Assembly (NCBI GenBank): GCA_947625515.1
Contig: CANQOO010000001.1
Coordinates: 242,584 to 306,583, forward strand
Direction of reading: 5' to 3'
DNA length: 64,000 bases
From: an uncultured Clostridia bacterium
GTDB lineage: Bacteria > Bacillota > Clostridia > Christensenellales > UBA1242
Part shown: in pieces, positions 17,510 to 25,588 of the stretch
Layout of the letters: each line of letters starts with the position of its first letter
Position numbering within the stretch: the first letter of the stretch is position 1
Made by a program: the position numbers and the translations under genes
The notes under the pieces: model-generated
The model's database searches: none
The model's input: the letters and a program-made list of their open reading frames with translations, nothing else
What the model was told of the DNA's origin: nothing

Positions 17510-19291
17510 ATGAAAAATCGCAGCGAAATTGAAGAAAAATTTAAGTGGGATTTGACAAAATTTTGCAAAAGTGACGAAGATTTTTATTCGCTTCTGCAAA
17601 AATTGGAGGGCGAAAGCAAGAAATTCGCAAAATATGAGGGGCGTCTTCGCGATGACGATGTTTTGCTGGAATTTTTGAATTTTAAATGTAAAATTTTGGA
17701 AGAAGCGGGCAAAACGTGCTATGCGTTTTTGCGTCAATGCGAGGACCGTGCCAACCGAGTCGCAAATGATATGATGGAAAAGCGTGCCATTGTGCTGACA
17801 AAACTTGATGAAGCCATCACTCCGCTGGAAAATGAAATTGACCGTTTCCCTCTCGCACGACTTCAAGCCTTGCACAAAAATCCAAAATTTGGGCTATATC
17901 AGCGATATTTCGAGGCGACAATCCGTCACAGAAAGCATGCTCTTTCCAAAAAAGAAGAACTCTTGCTGGCAAAAATTGGCCAGGCGATGGGCGGCAGTGA
18001 AGAAACTTTTGACAAACTGAGCGATGTTGACTTCACATTTGAGCCAATCTTGGATGCAAAAGGCAAGAGGCATGAATTTAATCAGTCCAACTATTCGCTT
18101 TATGTTGAAAGCAAGGACCGCACATTGCGAGAAAATGCCTTCAAAGCCATCAATGAAAAACGTGGGCAGTTTATCAACACCTTGGCATCCACTTACATCA
18201 GCAGTGTCAAGGAAGATTGTGTGATGGCAAAAATTCGCAAATATAAATCCGCTCTGGATTGTGCCATCACCTGCGAGGAGGCGAGCGAGGATGTATACAA
18301 TTTGCTTATCAAAAAAGTGCGTGAAAATGTGGGGATTTTGCACGAATTTTTTGCAATTAAAGGAAAAATGCTGGGGCTGAAAGACTTTTCCGTGTTCGAC
18401 ACTTTTGCACCCGTGACAAAGGGGATTACCGAAAAGAAATACACTTTTGATGAGGCGATTGAACTTGTGAAGGCGGCAACAGCACCGCTGGGGAAGGAAT
18501 ATTTGTCGCTGATTGACCGTGCAAAAAATGAGCGTTGGATTGATGTCTATCCAAACAAGAACAAATATTCTGGAGCGTTTTCAAGCGGCACAGAGGGCAA
18601 GGAGATGACGCCGGTGGTGCTGCTCAATTTTGAGGGCAATTTGGAGAGTGTTTTCACACTGGCTCACGAGCTTGGCCACGCCATGCACAGTTATTTTTCC
18701 AACAAAAATCAGCCAATTCAGACTGCTGATTATGTGATTTTTGTGGCAGAAGTGGCAAGCACCGTCAACGAGCAGCTGCTTTTGAATTATCTTCTTTCCA
18801 AAGCGAAGTCTGACAAAGAAAAAATTTATTTATATGACTACTTTTTGCGAAGCGTCCGTTCCACAATTTTCCGCCAGACCATGTTTGCAGAATTTGAACA
18901 ATTTGCACATGAAACATATGAAAAAGAGTTGCCACTTTCGGCAGAGCTTTTGTGCGACGAATATGAAAAACTGAACAATTTCTATCACGGCGATGGCGTG
19001 AAGCAAATCCCGCAAATGAGATTCGAGTGGGCACGCATCCCGCACTTTTATGACAGCTTTTATGTGTATAAATATGCAACAGGATTAATTTCGGCAATAA
19101 ACATTTGCCAAAACATTTTAAATGAACCAAACTTTGCAAAAAAATATCTTGAATTTTTGTCATCTGGATGCAAAAAAGACCCAATTTCGCTCTTAAAAAT
19201 TGCAAATTGCGATTTGACACAAGAAAAAACATTTGACGATGTGTTTGCAATTTGCCGCGAATTTTTGAAAAAATGGGAAGAATTGTTATGA
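17510..19291 (+). CDS. pepF: M3-family oligoendopeptidase F
   Basis: Cytoplasmic zinc metallopeptidase cleaving short peptides, 593 aa as usual for PepF. The active site is HELGH at residues 386-390 (LAHELGHAMHS), with the downstream Glu-containing helix VAEVASTVNEQ. N-terminal lobe: WDLTKFCKSDEDF, typical of the family. The ATG at 17510 follows GTGAGGGG; an upstream in-frame GTG at 17498 is part of that site. Its own transcription unit lies between two terminators. Confidence 0.92.
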   Translation: MKNRSEIEEKFKWDLTKFCKSDEDFYSLLQKLEGESKKFAKYEGRLRDDDVLLEFLNFKCKILEEAGKTCYAFLRQCEDRANRVANDMMEKRAIVLTKLDEAITPLENEIDRFPLARLQALHKNPKFGLYQRYFEATIRHRKHALSKKEELLLAKIGQAMGGSEETFDKLSDVDFTFEPILDAKGKRHEFNQSNYSLYVESKDRTLRENAFKAINEKRGQFINTLASTYISSVKEDCVMAKIRKYKSALDCAITCEEASEDVYNLLIKKVRENVGILHEFFAIKGKMLGLKDFSVFDTFAPVTKGITEKKYTFDEAIELVKAATAPLGKEYLSLIDRAKNERWIDVYPNKNKYSGAFSSGTEGKEMTPVVLLNFEGNLESVFTLAHELGHAMHSYFSNKNQPIQTADYVIFVAEVASTVNEQLLLNYLLSKAKSDKEKIYLYDYFLRSVRSTIFRQTMFAEFEQFAHETYEKELPLSAELLCDEYEKLNNFYHGDGVKQIPQMRFEWARIPHFYDSFYVYKYATGLISAINICQNILNEPNFAKKYLEFLSSGCKKDPISLLKIANCDLTQEKTFDDVFAICREFLKKWEELL

Positions 19292-19415
19292 TAAAATGTG
19301 TGCATAAATATGCAAAAATATGAATAAATAAACTTGCATTTTTATCTTCTTTAAAACTAAAAATTTGTGAAATTGTCTTGCAAGTTAAGAAAAAATATTT
19401 GTCAAGAAAATGTGT

Positions 19416-19490
19416 TTCTTGCATTTATTTTTGTTGAGTTTTTTGTATTTATTTTCATTGAGTTTTTTACATTTATTTTCGCCTCGCAAA
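19416..19490. repeat. Short imperfect tandem repeat, about 24 bases
   Basis: About three copies of a T-rich unit resembling TTGCATTTATTTTTGTTGAG. The frame through it looks protein-like only because of the repeat. It lies in the 304-base gap between pepF and the minus-strand Cys-rich gene. Confidence 0.55.
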
Positions 19491-19508
19491 ACTTGCAAAA
19501 ATTCACAT

Positions 19509-19540
19509 AAAAAAGACAGGATTTTTTGTCCTGCCTTTTT
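19509..19540 (-). terminator. Terminator of the small Cys-rich gene
   Basis: AGACAGGA pairs with TCCTGCCT with one mismatch, flanked by A-run and T-run, so it can act in both directions. It may also end the pepF transcript. Confidence 0.7.
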
Positions 19541-19595
19541 GATATCTCGCTTTTTTTCTATCTTTGCAATCTTTCTCTTCTTGTTCACGCTGGCA

Positions 19596-19838
19596 TTAAA
19601 AATTGTTGCCATTTTGCGACCTAGAAGCCATGAGATATCCTATTGCAAAATAAAGGATGTTGTCTTGTGCACATTCTCTTCCGCACGGAAGGGGACATTG
19701 CGGAAAGCATTTTGGTGCACAAGGTGGTTGGCATCCGCAGCCGCAGTTTTGCCAATTTTGGCCATACCCTGGGCAGCAACTGCCAAATGGACGCAAATCT
19801 TGATAACAACCTGTCTGATATTTACATGAGTATTTCAT
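19596..19838 (-). CDS. Small Cys-rich protein with CxxxC repeats
   Basis: 80-aa protein of unknown function. GGAGG lies 8 bases before the ATG and a terminator follows, so the gene is credible although short. It has 12 Cys in the first 56 residues. Residues 36-56 are a strict period-4 array (Cys at 36, 40, 44, 48, 52 and 56) interleaved with Pro, preceded by CGCGC. The C-terminal NILYFAIGYLMASR may be an amphipathic or membrane-contacting helix. Small Cys-rich proteins of sporeformers are often coat or exosporium components; a metallothionein-like role is an alternative. Both are inference. Confidence 0.7.
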   Translation of the reverse strand: MKYSCKYQTGCYQDLRPFGSCCPGYGQNWQNCGCGCQPPCAPKCFPQCPLPCGRECAQDNILYFAIGYLMASRSQNGNNF

Positions 19839-20027
19839 TTGTTTGCCTCCATTATCAACCTATGTGAAAAACATAAAAGTGTGCTTAAAATTTTTTAGTT
19901 TTAAAAAAAATTAAATGATTGTTTGAGATGCTGTTTGTATTTTTTAAAAATTTTTGTTTGTTTTAGAGGTTATTTAATTCTAAAATTATTTTTCTTTTTA
20001 AACAACTCGCTTTATAAGTGCAAAGCT

Positions 20028-20056
20028 TTGTTTTGATAAAAGTTTTGTGATATAAT
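20028..20056 (+). promoter_or_regulatory. Promoter of tlyA
   Basis: TTGTTT, 17-base spacer, TATAAT (extended TGATATAAT). Only six bases separate the -10 box from the ATG at 20063. Confidence 0.65.
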
Positions 20057-20062
20057 TTTTGC

Positions 20063-20782
20063 ATGAGATTGGATGTCTTGTTGGCAGAAAAAGGTTTTTA
20101 TCCTTCCAGAGAAAAAGCCCGCCAGGCGGTGGAAGGCGGAAGGGTTTTGATGGATGGCGTTTTGGTGACAAAGCCGTCAATGCAAGTTAGTGAAGATGCG
20201 AAAATTGAGGCAAAGCCATTCGAGTTTGTCTCTCGCGGAGGGTTTAAGCTTCAAAAGGCACTGGAAGAATTTCACATAAATTTGCAAGGTCGCGTGGTGC
20301 TGGATGTGGGGGCGTCCACGGGCGGCTTTACGGATGTCTGTTTGCAAAATGGTGCCGCCAAAGTTTTTGCTGTGGACACTGGCGAGGGACAACTCGCCGA
20401 AAAACTGCTTCGGGATGCAAGGGTTGTGAATTTGGAAAAAACAAATTTTTTGACTCTTCCAAAAGAGAATTTTTGCGGGGCGGACTTTGTTGTGATGGAC
20501 GTTTCGTTTGTCAGCCTGACAAAATTTTCAGCAAAACTTGCCGAGGATTTTGCTGAAACAAATGTGGAAATTGTTGCTCTCATCAAGCCGCAATTTGAGG
20601 TTGGGCTGGAATATGCACGAAAGCATCACGGCGTGGTGAAAGACGAAAAAGTCCACCAAAAAGTTATTGAAAATGTGCTACAAGAATTTGAAAGGTGCGG
20701 CTTTAAAAAGTTGGGGTTGATTCAATCTCCAATCAAGGGCGGGGACGGCAATACGGAGTTTCTTGTTTGGCTGAAAAATTGA
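20063..20782 (+). CDS. tlyA: TlyA-family rRNA methyltransferase (S4 + FtsJ-like)
   Basis: 239 aa. The S4 RNA-binding domain is at residues 1-60 (MRLDVLLAEKGFYPSREKA). It is followed by a Rossmann methyltransferase domain with LDVGASTGGFTDVCLQ and VVMDVSFVSL. In mycobacteria TlyA 2'-O-methylates 16S and 23S rRNA; the bacillal homologue is YqxC. No Shine-Dalgarno sequence is visible and the -10 box is 6 bases upstream, which suggests a leaderless mRNA. The stop codon directly abuts the stop of the convergent murG. Confidence 0.9.
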   Translation: MRLDVLLAEKGFYPSREKARQAVEGGRVLMDGVLVTKPSMQVSEDAKIEAKPFEFVSRGGFKLQKALEEFHINLQGRVVLDVGASTGGFTDVCLQNGAAKVFAVDTGEGQLAEKLLRDARVVNLEKTNFLTLPKENFCGADFVVMDVSFVSLTKFSAKLAEDFAETNVEIVALIKPQFEVGLEYARKHHGVVKDEKVHQKVIENVLQEFERCGFKKLGLIQSPIKGGDGNTEFLVWLKN

Positions 20783-21814
20783 CTATTTTGCAGTTTTTCT
20801 TATGATGTTTGCAATTTCATCTGTGGCGTGATTTTTTGCCGTCCGATTCATGTTTTTTTGCAAATTTGCCGCATTTTTGCGGGTTTTTTCAATTTTTTCA
20901 ATAAATTTATCGGGCGAGCAATCCTCTTCTTCAAGCATTTCTGCGTAGCCAAGTTCGACAAAAAGTTTGGCGTTTTCAATTTGGTCGCCGCGGCTTGCTT
21001 TTTTTGAAAGTGGCACAAGCAGCATGGGTTTTTGCAGAGCAAGCAATTCGTTTATCACTCCACTTCCGGCACGCGAAACAACAATGTCCGAGCTTGCAAA
21101 GATGTCTTCAATATTTTCCGAAAATGGCATAAGATGATAGTTCTCGTGCGTTATTTCTTGAAAATTATTTTTCCCGCAAATGTGCAAGACATTGAATTTT
21201 TCGGTCAATTTGTCGAGATTTTCAAAAACTAAGTCGTTTAAAAATTTCGCTCCCAAACTGCCGCCAAGCACCAAAAGTGTGGGGTGAGTGGTGCGGGAGA
21301 AAAATCGCTGCCTTTGCCCGTCAAAAATTTTTTGCCGGATTGGTTGACCCGTATGCACGCATTTTTTGTTTCCCTTGCCAGTCTTTTCAAAAGTTGTGCA
21401 CATTGTGGTGCAGTAGTGCAAAATAATCTTGTTGGCAAGCCCAAAAGAGAGGTCACTTTCGTGACTGACAATGGGGATGCCCAGTTTCTTGCCAGCCATC
21501 GCCACCGGCACACTGACATATCCACCTTTGGAAAATATTATGTCTGGCTTCACTTCTGACAATTCTTTTTTGGCAATCTTTATGGCGTGAAAAAGACGGA
21601 ACGGAATGAGAAAATTTTTGGGCGTCAGCCGTCTTTCCAATTTCACCGCTGGAATTTCGTGAAATTTAATTTTTGGAAACTTTTTCAAAATCTCTTTTTC
21701 CATGCCACTTCCGCCGAAAAAGTGAATTTCAAAATCATTCAATTTTTCCGCCACCGCGAGAGCCGGATAGACATGCCCAGCCGTCCCGCCGCCACACAAA
21801 ACAATCTTTTTCAT
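20783..21814 (-). CDS. murG: UDP-GlcNAc-undecaprenyl-pyrophosphoryl-MurNAc-pentapeptide transferase
   Basis: Adds GlcNAc to lipid I to make lipid II at the inner face of the membrane. 343 aa, normal for MurG. The N-terminal glycine loop is GGGTAGHVYPALA, then SKGGYVSVPVA; HESDLSFGLANK and SRAGSGVINELLAL in the C-terminal domain bind UDP-GlcNAc. It is convergent with tlyA with no gap and no terminator between the two stops. It is separated from its usual dcw cluster. Confidence 0.94.
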   Translation of the reverse strand: MKKIVLCGGGTAGHVYPALAVAEKLNDFEIHFFGGSGMEKEILKKFPKIKFHEIPAVKLERRLTPKNFLIPFRLFHAIKIAKKELSEVKPDIIFSKGGYVSVPVAMAGKKLGIPIVSHESDLSFGLANKIILHYCTTMCTTFEKTGKGNKKCVHTGQPIRQKIFDGQRQRFFSRTTHPTLLVLGGSLGAKFLNDLVFENLDKLTEKFNVLHICGKNNFQEITHENYHLMPFSENIEDIFASSDIVVSRAGSGVINELLALQKPMLLVPLSKKASRGDQIENAKLFVELGYAEMLEEEDCSPDKFIEKIEKTRKNAANLQKNMNRTAKNHATDEIANIIRKTAK

Positions 21815-21938
21815 GACAATATTTTATTTCTTTTGCGAGACGAATATACATCGCACAAGAATCACGCATGTACTCGACAAGATGCCGAAGCGTTATTTGA
21901 GAGATAACAAAATAATTGTCAAATATGGCAAAAAATTG

Positions 21939-21967
21939 TTGCAAAAAATTGAAAAGCATATTATAAT
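21939..21967 (+). promoter_or_regulatory. Promoter of the SAM riboswitch/metK unit
   Basis: TTGCAA, 17-base spacer, TATAAT, ending three bases before the riboswitch. Confidence 0.75.
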
Positions 21968-21969
21968 GA

Positions 21970-22098
21970 ACTTATCCATAAAGAGTGTGCGAGGGACAGC
22001 CCCATTGACCACACAGCAACCTGCGATGCAAGGTGCTAAAGGCTGACCGATGGGAAAAGTTGCGATTTTTTTGACCCATCGGAAACGATGGGTTTTTT
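21970..22098 (+). promoter_or_regulatory. SAM-I (S-box) riboswitch with terminator
   Basis: The conserved S-box core is present: CTTATCC at the start, GAGGGACAGCCCCATTGACC, CAGCAACC and AAGGTGCTAAA. It is followed by CGATGGG, which can pair either within the aptamer or antiterminator, and by a terminator CCCATCG-GAAA-CGATGGG with T6 (22075-22097). Binding of S-adenosylmethionine should favour the terminator and reduce metK expression. Confidence 0.92.
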
Positions 22099-22138
22099 CA
22101 ATAACCTTTTTATGGAAATATAAAAATGGGAGAAGAAA

Positions 22139-23224
22139 ATGATTAGAATTGTAACGAGCGAGTCAGTGAACATTGGGCATCCTGACAAAACATGCGACAC
22201 GATTGCAGATGCTTTTCTTGATGAGGCATTAAGACAAGACCCAAACAGCCAAATGGCGGTTGAATGTGCCATTAAAAATGACAAATTGTTCATCTATGGC
22301 GAGGCAACGACAAAGGCAAAGATTGATTATGACAAAATCGCAAGAGATGTTTTGAAAGACATCGGATACACGAACAATTTCACTATTGTGAAAGAAATCA
22401 GCGAACAAAGCCCAGACATAAACCAAGCGGTTGTCAAGGAAAAACTTCGAGCAAACGACCAGGGGATTGTGTATGGATACGCAACCGCCGAAACGGATGA
22501 GTATATGCCACTTCCAATCACAATCGCACACAAAATTATGAAAAAATATGATGAATTTCGCAGAAAGACAAAAACATATTTTGCAGACGCAAAGAACCAA
22601 GTTTCAGTTTTGTATGATGGAAAAAAGCCAATTGAGATAGGGACAATCCTTGTCAGTGTTTCACATGATGAAAAGCTTTCAAAGGAAGAAATTCGGAACA
22701 CAATCGTTGAGAATGTTATTTCACCGATATTGGCAGAATATCCACTTTTGCTGGGCAATAACACCAATTTCATCATAAATCCAAGCGGAAAATTCACAAT
22801 TTGGGGTTCTTTTGGAGATAGTGGATGTGTTGGAAGAAAGATTGTCGTTGACACATATGGCGGAGTGGGAAGAGTTGGCGGCGGATGTTTCAGTTCGAAA
22901 AATGCCACCAAGGTTGACAGGTCCGGGGCTTATTATGCAAGATTTGTCTCCAAGAACATCGTGGCACATGGATACGCGGACGAATGCGAAATTCAAGTTT
23001 CATATGGCATCGGATTGTCCGAACCGATTTCAATTTACATTGAATGTTTCGACACCAATCGCAAACCAATGCAAGAGATTTTGAAATATGTGGACGAAAA
23101 TTTCAATTTCAGCCCAGACAATATCATCAAAGAATTGGATTTGCTGAAACCAATTTATAAGCAAACCGCATGTTATGGGCATTTTGGACGCAATGAGTTT
23201 CCTTGGGAAAAGATTAAAAATTAA
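22139..23224 (+). CDS. metK: S-adenosylmethionine synthetase (short, divergent)
   Basis: Makes SAM from methionine and ATP. 361 aa against ~380-400 in common bacterial MetK. Recognisable motifs are SVNIGHPDKTCD, SEQSPDINQAV, FGDSGCVGRKIVVDTYGG and KVDRSGAYYARF. Usual residues are replaced in places: ANDQGIVYGYAT for GDQG..FGYAT, and VGGGCFSSKN for HGGGAFSGKD. The SAM-I riboswitch directly upstream supports the function independently. GGGAGAAG precedes the ATG. The gene is more AT-rich than its neighbours, and an acquired variant is possible. Bases 23225-23484 hold a GGACAAG/CTTGTCC hairpin (23309-23336) but no gene. Confidence 0.9.
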   Translation: MIRIVTSESVNIGHPDKTCDTIADAFLDEALRQDPNSQMAVECAIKNDKLFIYGEATTKAKIDYDKIARDVLKDIGYTNNFTIVKEISEQSPDINQAVVKEKLRANDQGIVYGYATAETDEYMPLPITIAHKIMKKYDEFRRKTKTYFADAKNQVSVLYDGKKPIEIGTILVSVSHDEKLSKEEIRNTIVENVISPILAEYPLLLGNNTNFIINPSGKFTIWGSFGDSGCVGRKIVVDTYGGVGRVGGGCFSSKNATKVDRSGAYYARFVSKNIVAHGYADECEIQVSYGIGLSEPISIYIECFDTNRKPMQEILKYVDENFNFSPDNIIKELDLLKPIYKQTACYGHFGRNEFPWEKIKN

Positions 23225-23484
23225 AAAATTTTTTGTCGAAATATAGAATAATAAGCATGAGGGAAATCCATGTCAAAAGAAAAAAACAACATTATTCAAT
23301 GAAAAATGGGACAAGTTATTGCCAAAATGCTTGTCCGAAATTGTGCCACTAAGAAGTGCTTGAATTGTTTTCTTCAATTTAAAGTGTACCTTCAAAAAAT
23401 GCCCAAAACCCCACGTTTTTGTTTTTTTTAATTTGATTTTTGTGTTATACTAGGTGCGGAATATTGTTTTTGCAAGAGGTTTTT

Positions 23485-25461
23485 ATGTCGGAAAAAGAAT
23501 ATAAATCAAAAGATATCGTGGTGCTGGACGGTCTTGACGCAGTGCGACTTCGTCCGGGGATGTATATCGGCACCACAAGTGCACGCGGCTATCACCACAT
23601 CTTGTGGGAAATTGTGGACAACGCGATTGACGAAATTTCCAACGGGCATGGCAATACAATCAAAATTTTCCTCAACAAAGACGGAAGTGCCACCGTGGAA
23701 GACAACGGACGTGGCATTCCTGTTGACATGCACCCAACTTTGCACAAAAGCGGCGTGGAGGTGGTCTATACAACTTTGCACGCAGGCGGGAAATTTAACA
23801 ACGAAAATTACAAATTCTCAGGCGGGTTGCACGGCGTGGGTGCGTCAGTCACAAACGCTCTTTCGCGTTGGTGTAATGTGACTGTCTGCAAGGGTGGCAA
23901 GAAATATTTCATCGAATTTCATTCGTTTGAAGATGAAAAAGGCAAAATCCACAGCGGCATTCCAGTTGCTCCACTTCGCGAAATTGGACAGGCTCAGACC
24001 ACCGGCACAAGCGTGACATTTTTGCCGGACGACCGAGTGTTTGGGCAGCAGTCATTCAGTTTTGAAACAATCGCAAGGCGGGCAAGGGAACTGGCATTTT
24101 TGAATAAAGGCCTCAAAATTGTGGTGGAAGATTTCCGCACAAACGAGAAAAATGAGTTCCACTATGAGGGCGGCACGGTTGACTTTGTGAAATATCTTGT
24201 GGAAGGCAAAAACGCACTTTTTAAGGACCCAATTTTCTTCCATACGCAAAGCAAGTTGATTGACTTGGAGGTGAGTTTCATCTCCACAGACTCCTACACG
24301 GAAAACACATTTTCTTATGTCAACAACATCCCGACAACAGAAGGCGGCATGCACGAAATTGGCTTTAAGAGTGCGTTCACCAAGGCGTTTAATGACTATG
24401 CACGTGCAAACAACCTCTTGAAAGAGAAAGAACAAAATTTGCTGGGCGAGGACTTCCGCGAAGGGCTTGTGACGGTCATCAACCTCAAAATGAACAACGT
24501 CCAATTTGAGGGACAAACCAAGACAAAACTTGGCAATCCTGAAGCCCGCACAGAGGTTGAAGCCCTCACGCTGCAAGAACTTGGAAAACTTCTTGCCGAC
24601 AAGAAAAATGCCACCATGGCAGAAGTGATTGTCAGCAAGGCCGTTCAGGCGATGAAGGTTCGCCTTGCTGCAAAAAAAGCGAAAGAATTAACGCGTGCAA
24701 AAAACAATGCGGAAAACTTTAACCTTGTTGGAAAACTTGCTTCGTCAACATCGCGAGACCGAGAAAAAAGCGAGCTTTTCATTGTGGAAGGGGACTCCGC
24801 TGGCGGTTCCGCCAAGCAGGGGCGTGACCGAAAATATCAGGCCATTCTGCCTCTTCGCGGAAAGCCGCTGAATGCAGAGAAAAAGCGGGTGGATCAGGTG
24901 CTTGCAAATGAGGAAATTCGCACCATCATTTCCGCACTTGACACCGGCTTTGGCGAGGATTTTGACCTCTCGTCTTTGAGATATAACAAAGTTATCATTT
25001 TGTCGGATGCCGACCAGGACGGTGCACATATTCGGGCAATTTTGCTGACCTTCTTCTATCGCTACATGAAGCCGCTCATAACGGACGGGCATGTTTTCAT
25101 TGGGCTGCCGCCGCTTTATAAGGTGTATAAGAAAGACTATGAAAAATATGTCTATTCAGACGCCGAACTTGCCGATGCTGTGGCAAGTGCCGGAAAGGGA
25201 TATATGATTCAGCGATATAAAGGGCTTGGCGAAATGAACCCAGAGCAACTTTGGGAGACGACAATGGACCCAGCCAATCGCACGCTTATTCAGGTGACAA
25301 TTGAGGATGCCGCTCAGGCGGAAAAAATGATTACAACGCTTATGGGCGACGACATTGAAGAGCGAAAAGCCTACATTTCTGAGCACGCCAACTTCGACCG
25401 CGAGGACACCTTCATGCGAGATTATAAGAAGTTGGATAAGAATCCTTCCGAGGCGTTCTGA
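23485..25461 (+). CDS. parE: Type IIA topoisomerase ATPase subunit (ParE/GyrB type)
   Basis: ATP-driven subunit of topoisomerase IV or gyrase, 658 aa. The GHKL ATPase is seen in EIVDNAIDE and DNGRGIPVD. Then come SGGLHGVGASVTNALS, the transducer, the TOPRIM region with VEGDSAGGSAKQGRD and LSDADQDGAHIR, and the C-terminal IQRYKGLGEMNPEQLWETTM. The ATG at 23485 has AGAGG upstream. It is paired with a ParC/GyrA-type gene 127 bases downstream that lacks a GyrA box, so topoisomerase IV is the better guess; GyrB cannot be excluded. Confidence 0.88.
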   Translation: MSEKEYKSKDIVVLDGLDAVRLRPGMYIGTTSARGYHHILWEIVDNAIDEISNGHGNTIKIFLNKDGSATVEDNGRGIPVDMHPTLHKSGVEVVYTTLHAGGKFNNENYKFSGGLHGVGASVTNALSRWCNVTVCKGGKKYFIEFHSFEDEKGKIHSGIPVAPLREIGQAQTTGTSVTFLPDDRVFGQQSFSFETIARRARELAFLNKGLKIVVEDFRTNEKNEFHYEGGTVDFVKYLVEGKNALFKDPIFFHTQSKLIDLEVSFISTDSYTENTFSYVNNIPTTEGGMHEIGFKSAFTKAFNDYARANNLLKEKEQNLLGEDFREGLVTVINLKMNNVQFEGQTKTKLGNPEARTEVEALTLQELGKLLADKKNATMAEVIVSKAVQAMKVRLAAKKAKELTRAKNNAENFNLVGKLASSTSRDREKSELFIVEGDSAGGSAKQGRDRKYQAILPLRGKPLNAEKKRVDQVLANEEIRTIISALDTGFGEDFDLSSLRYNKVIILSDADQDGAHIRAILLTFFYRYMKPLITDGHVFIGLPPLYKVYKKDYEKYVYSDAELADAVASAGKGYMIQRYKGLGEMNPEQLWETTMDPANRTLIQVTIEDAAQAEKMITTLMGDDIEERKAYISEHANFDREDTFMRDYKKLDKNPSEAF

Positions 25462-25588
25462 GATTTTGGATTTTTAATCCTTGAAAATTTTGGAATAGAA
25501 AATTTTTGATAAAATTTCGAAGATAAATCTTTGAAAAATTGCAAATTTGAAAGAAAAATTCAGTTCACACAAAATTTTGGGGTGTTTG

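Noticed and set aside
19410..19829. 139-codon plus-strand frame over the small Cys-rich gene
   Set aside because: Its first part is the T-rich tandem repeat and it lacks a ribosome binding site, whereas the minus-strand gene has GGAGG and a terminator.
23309..23336. GGACAAG/CTTGTCC hairpin as metK terminator
   Set aside because: There is no T-run after it and the loop is long; left as an unassigned hairpin.
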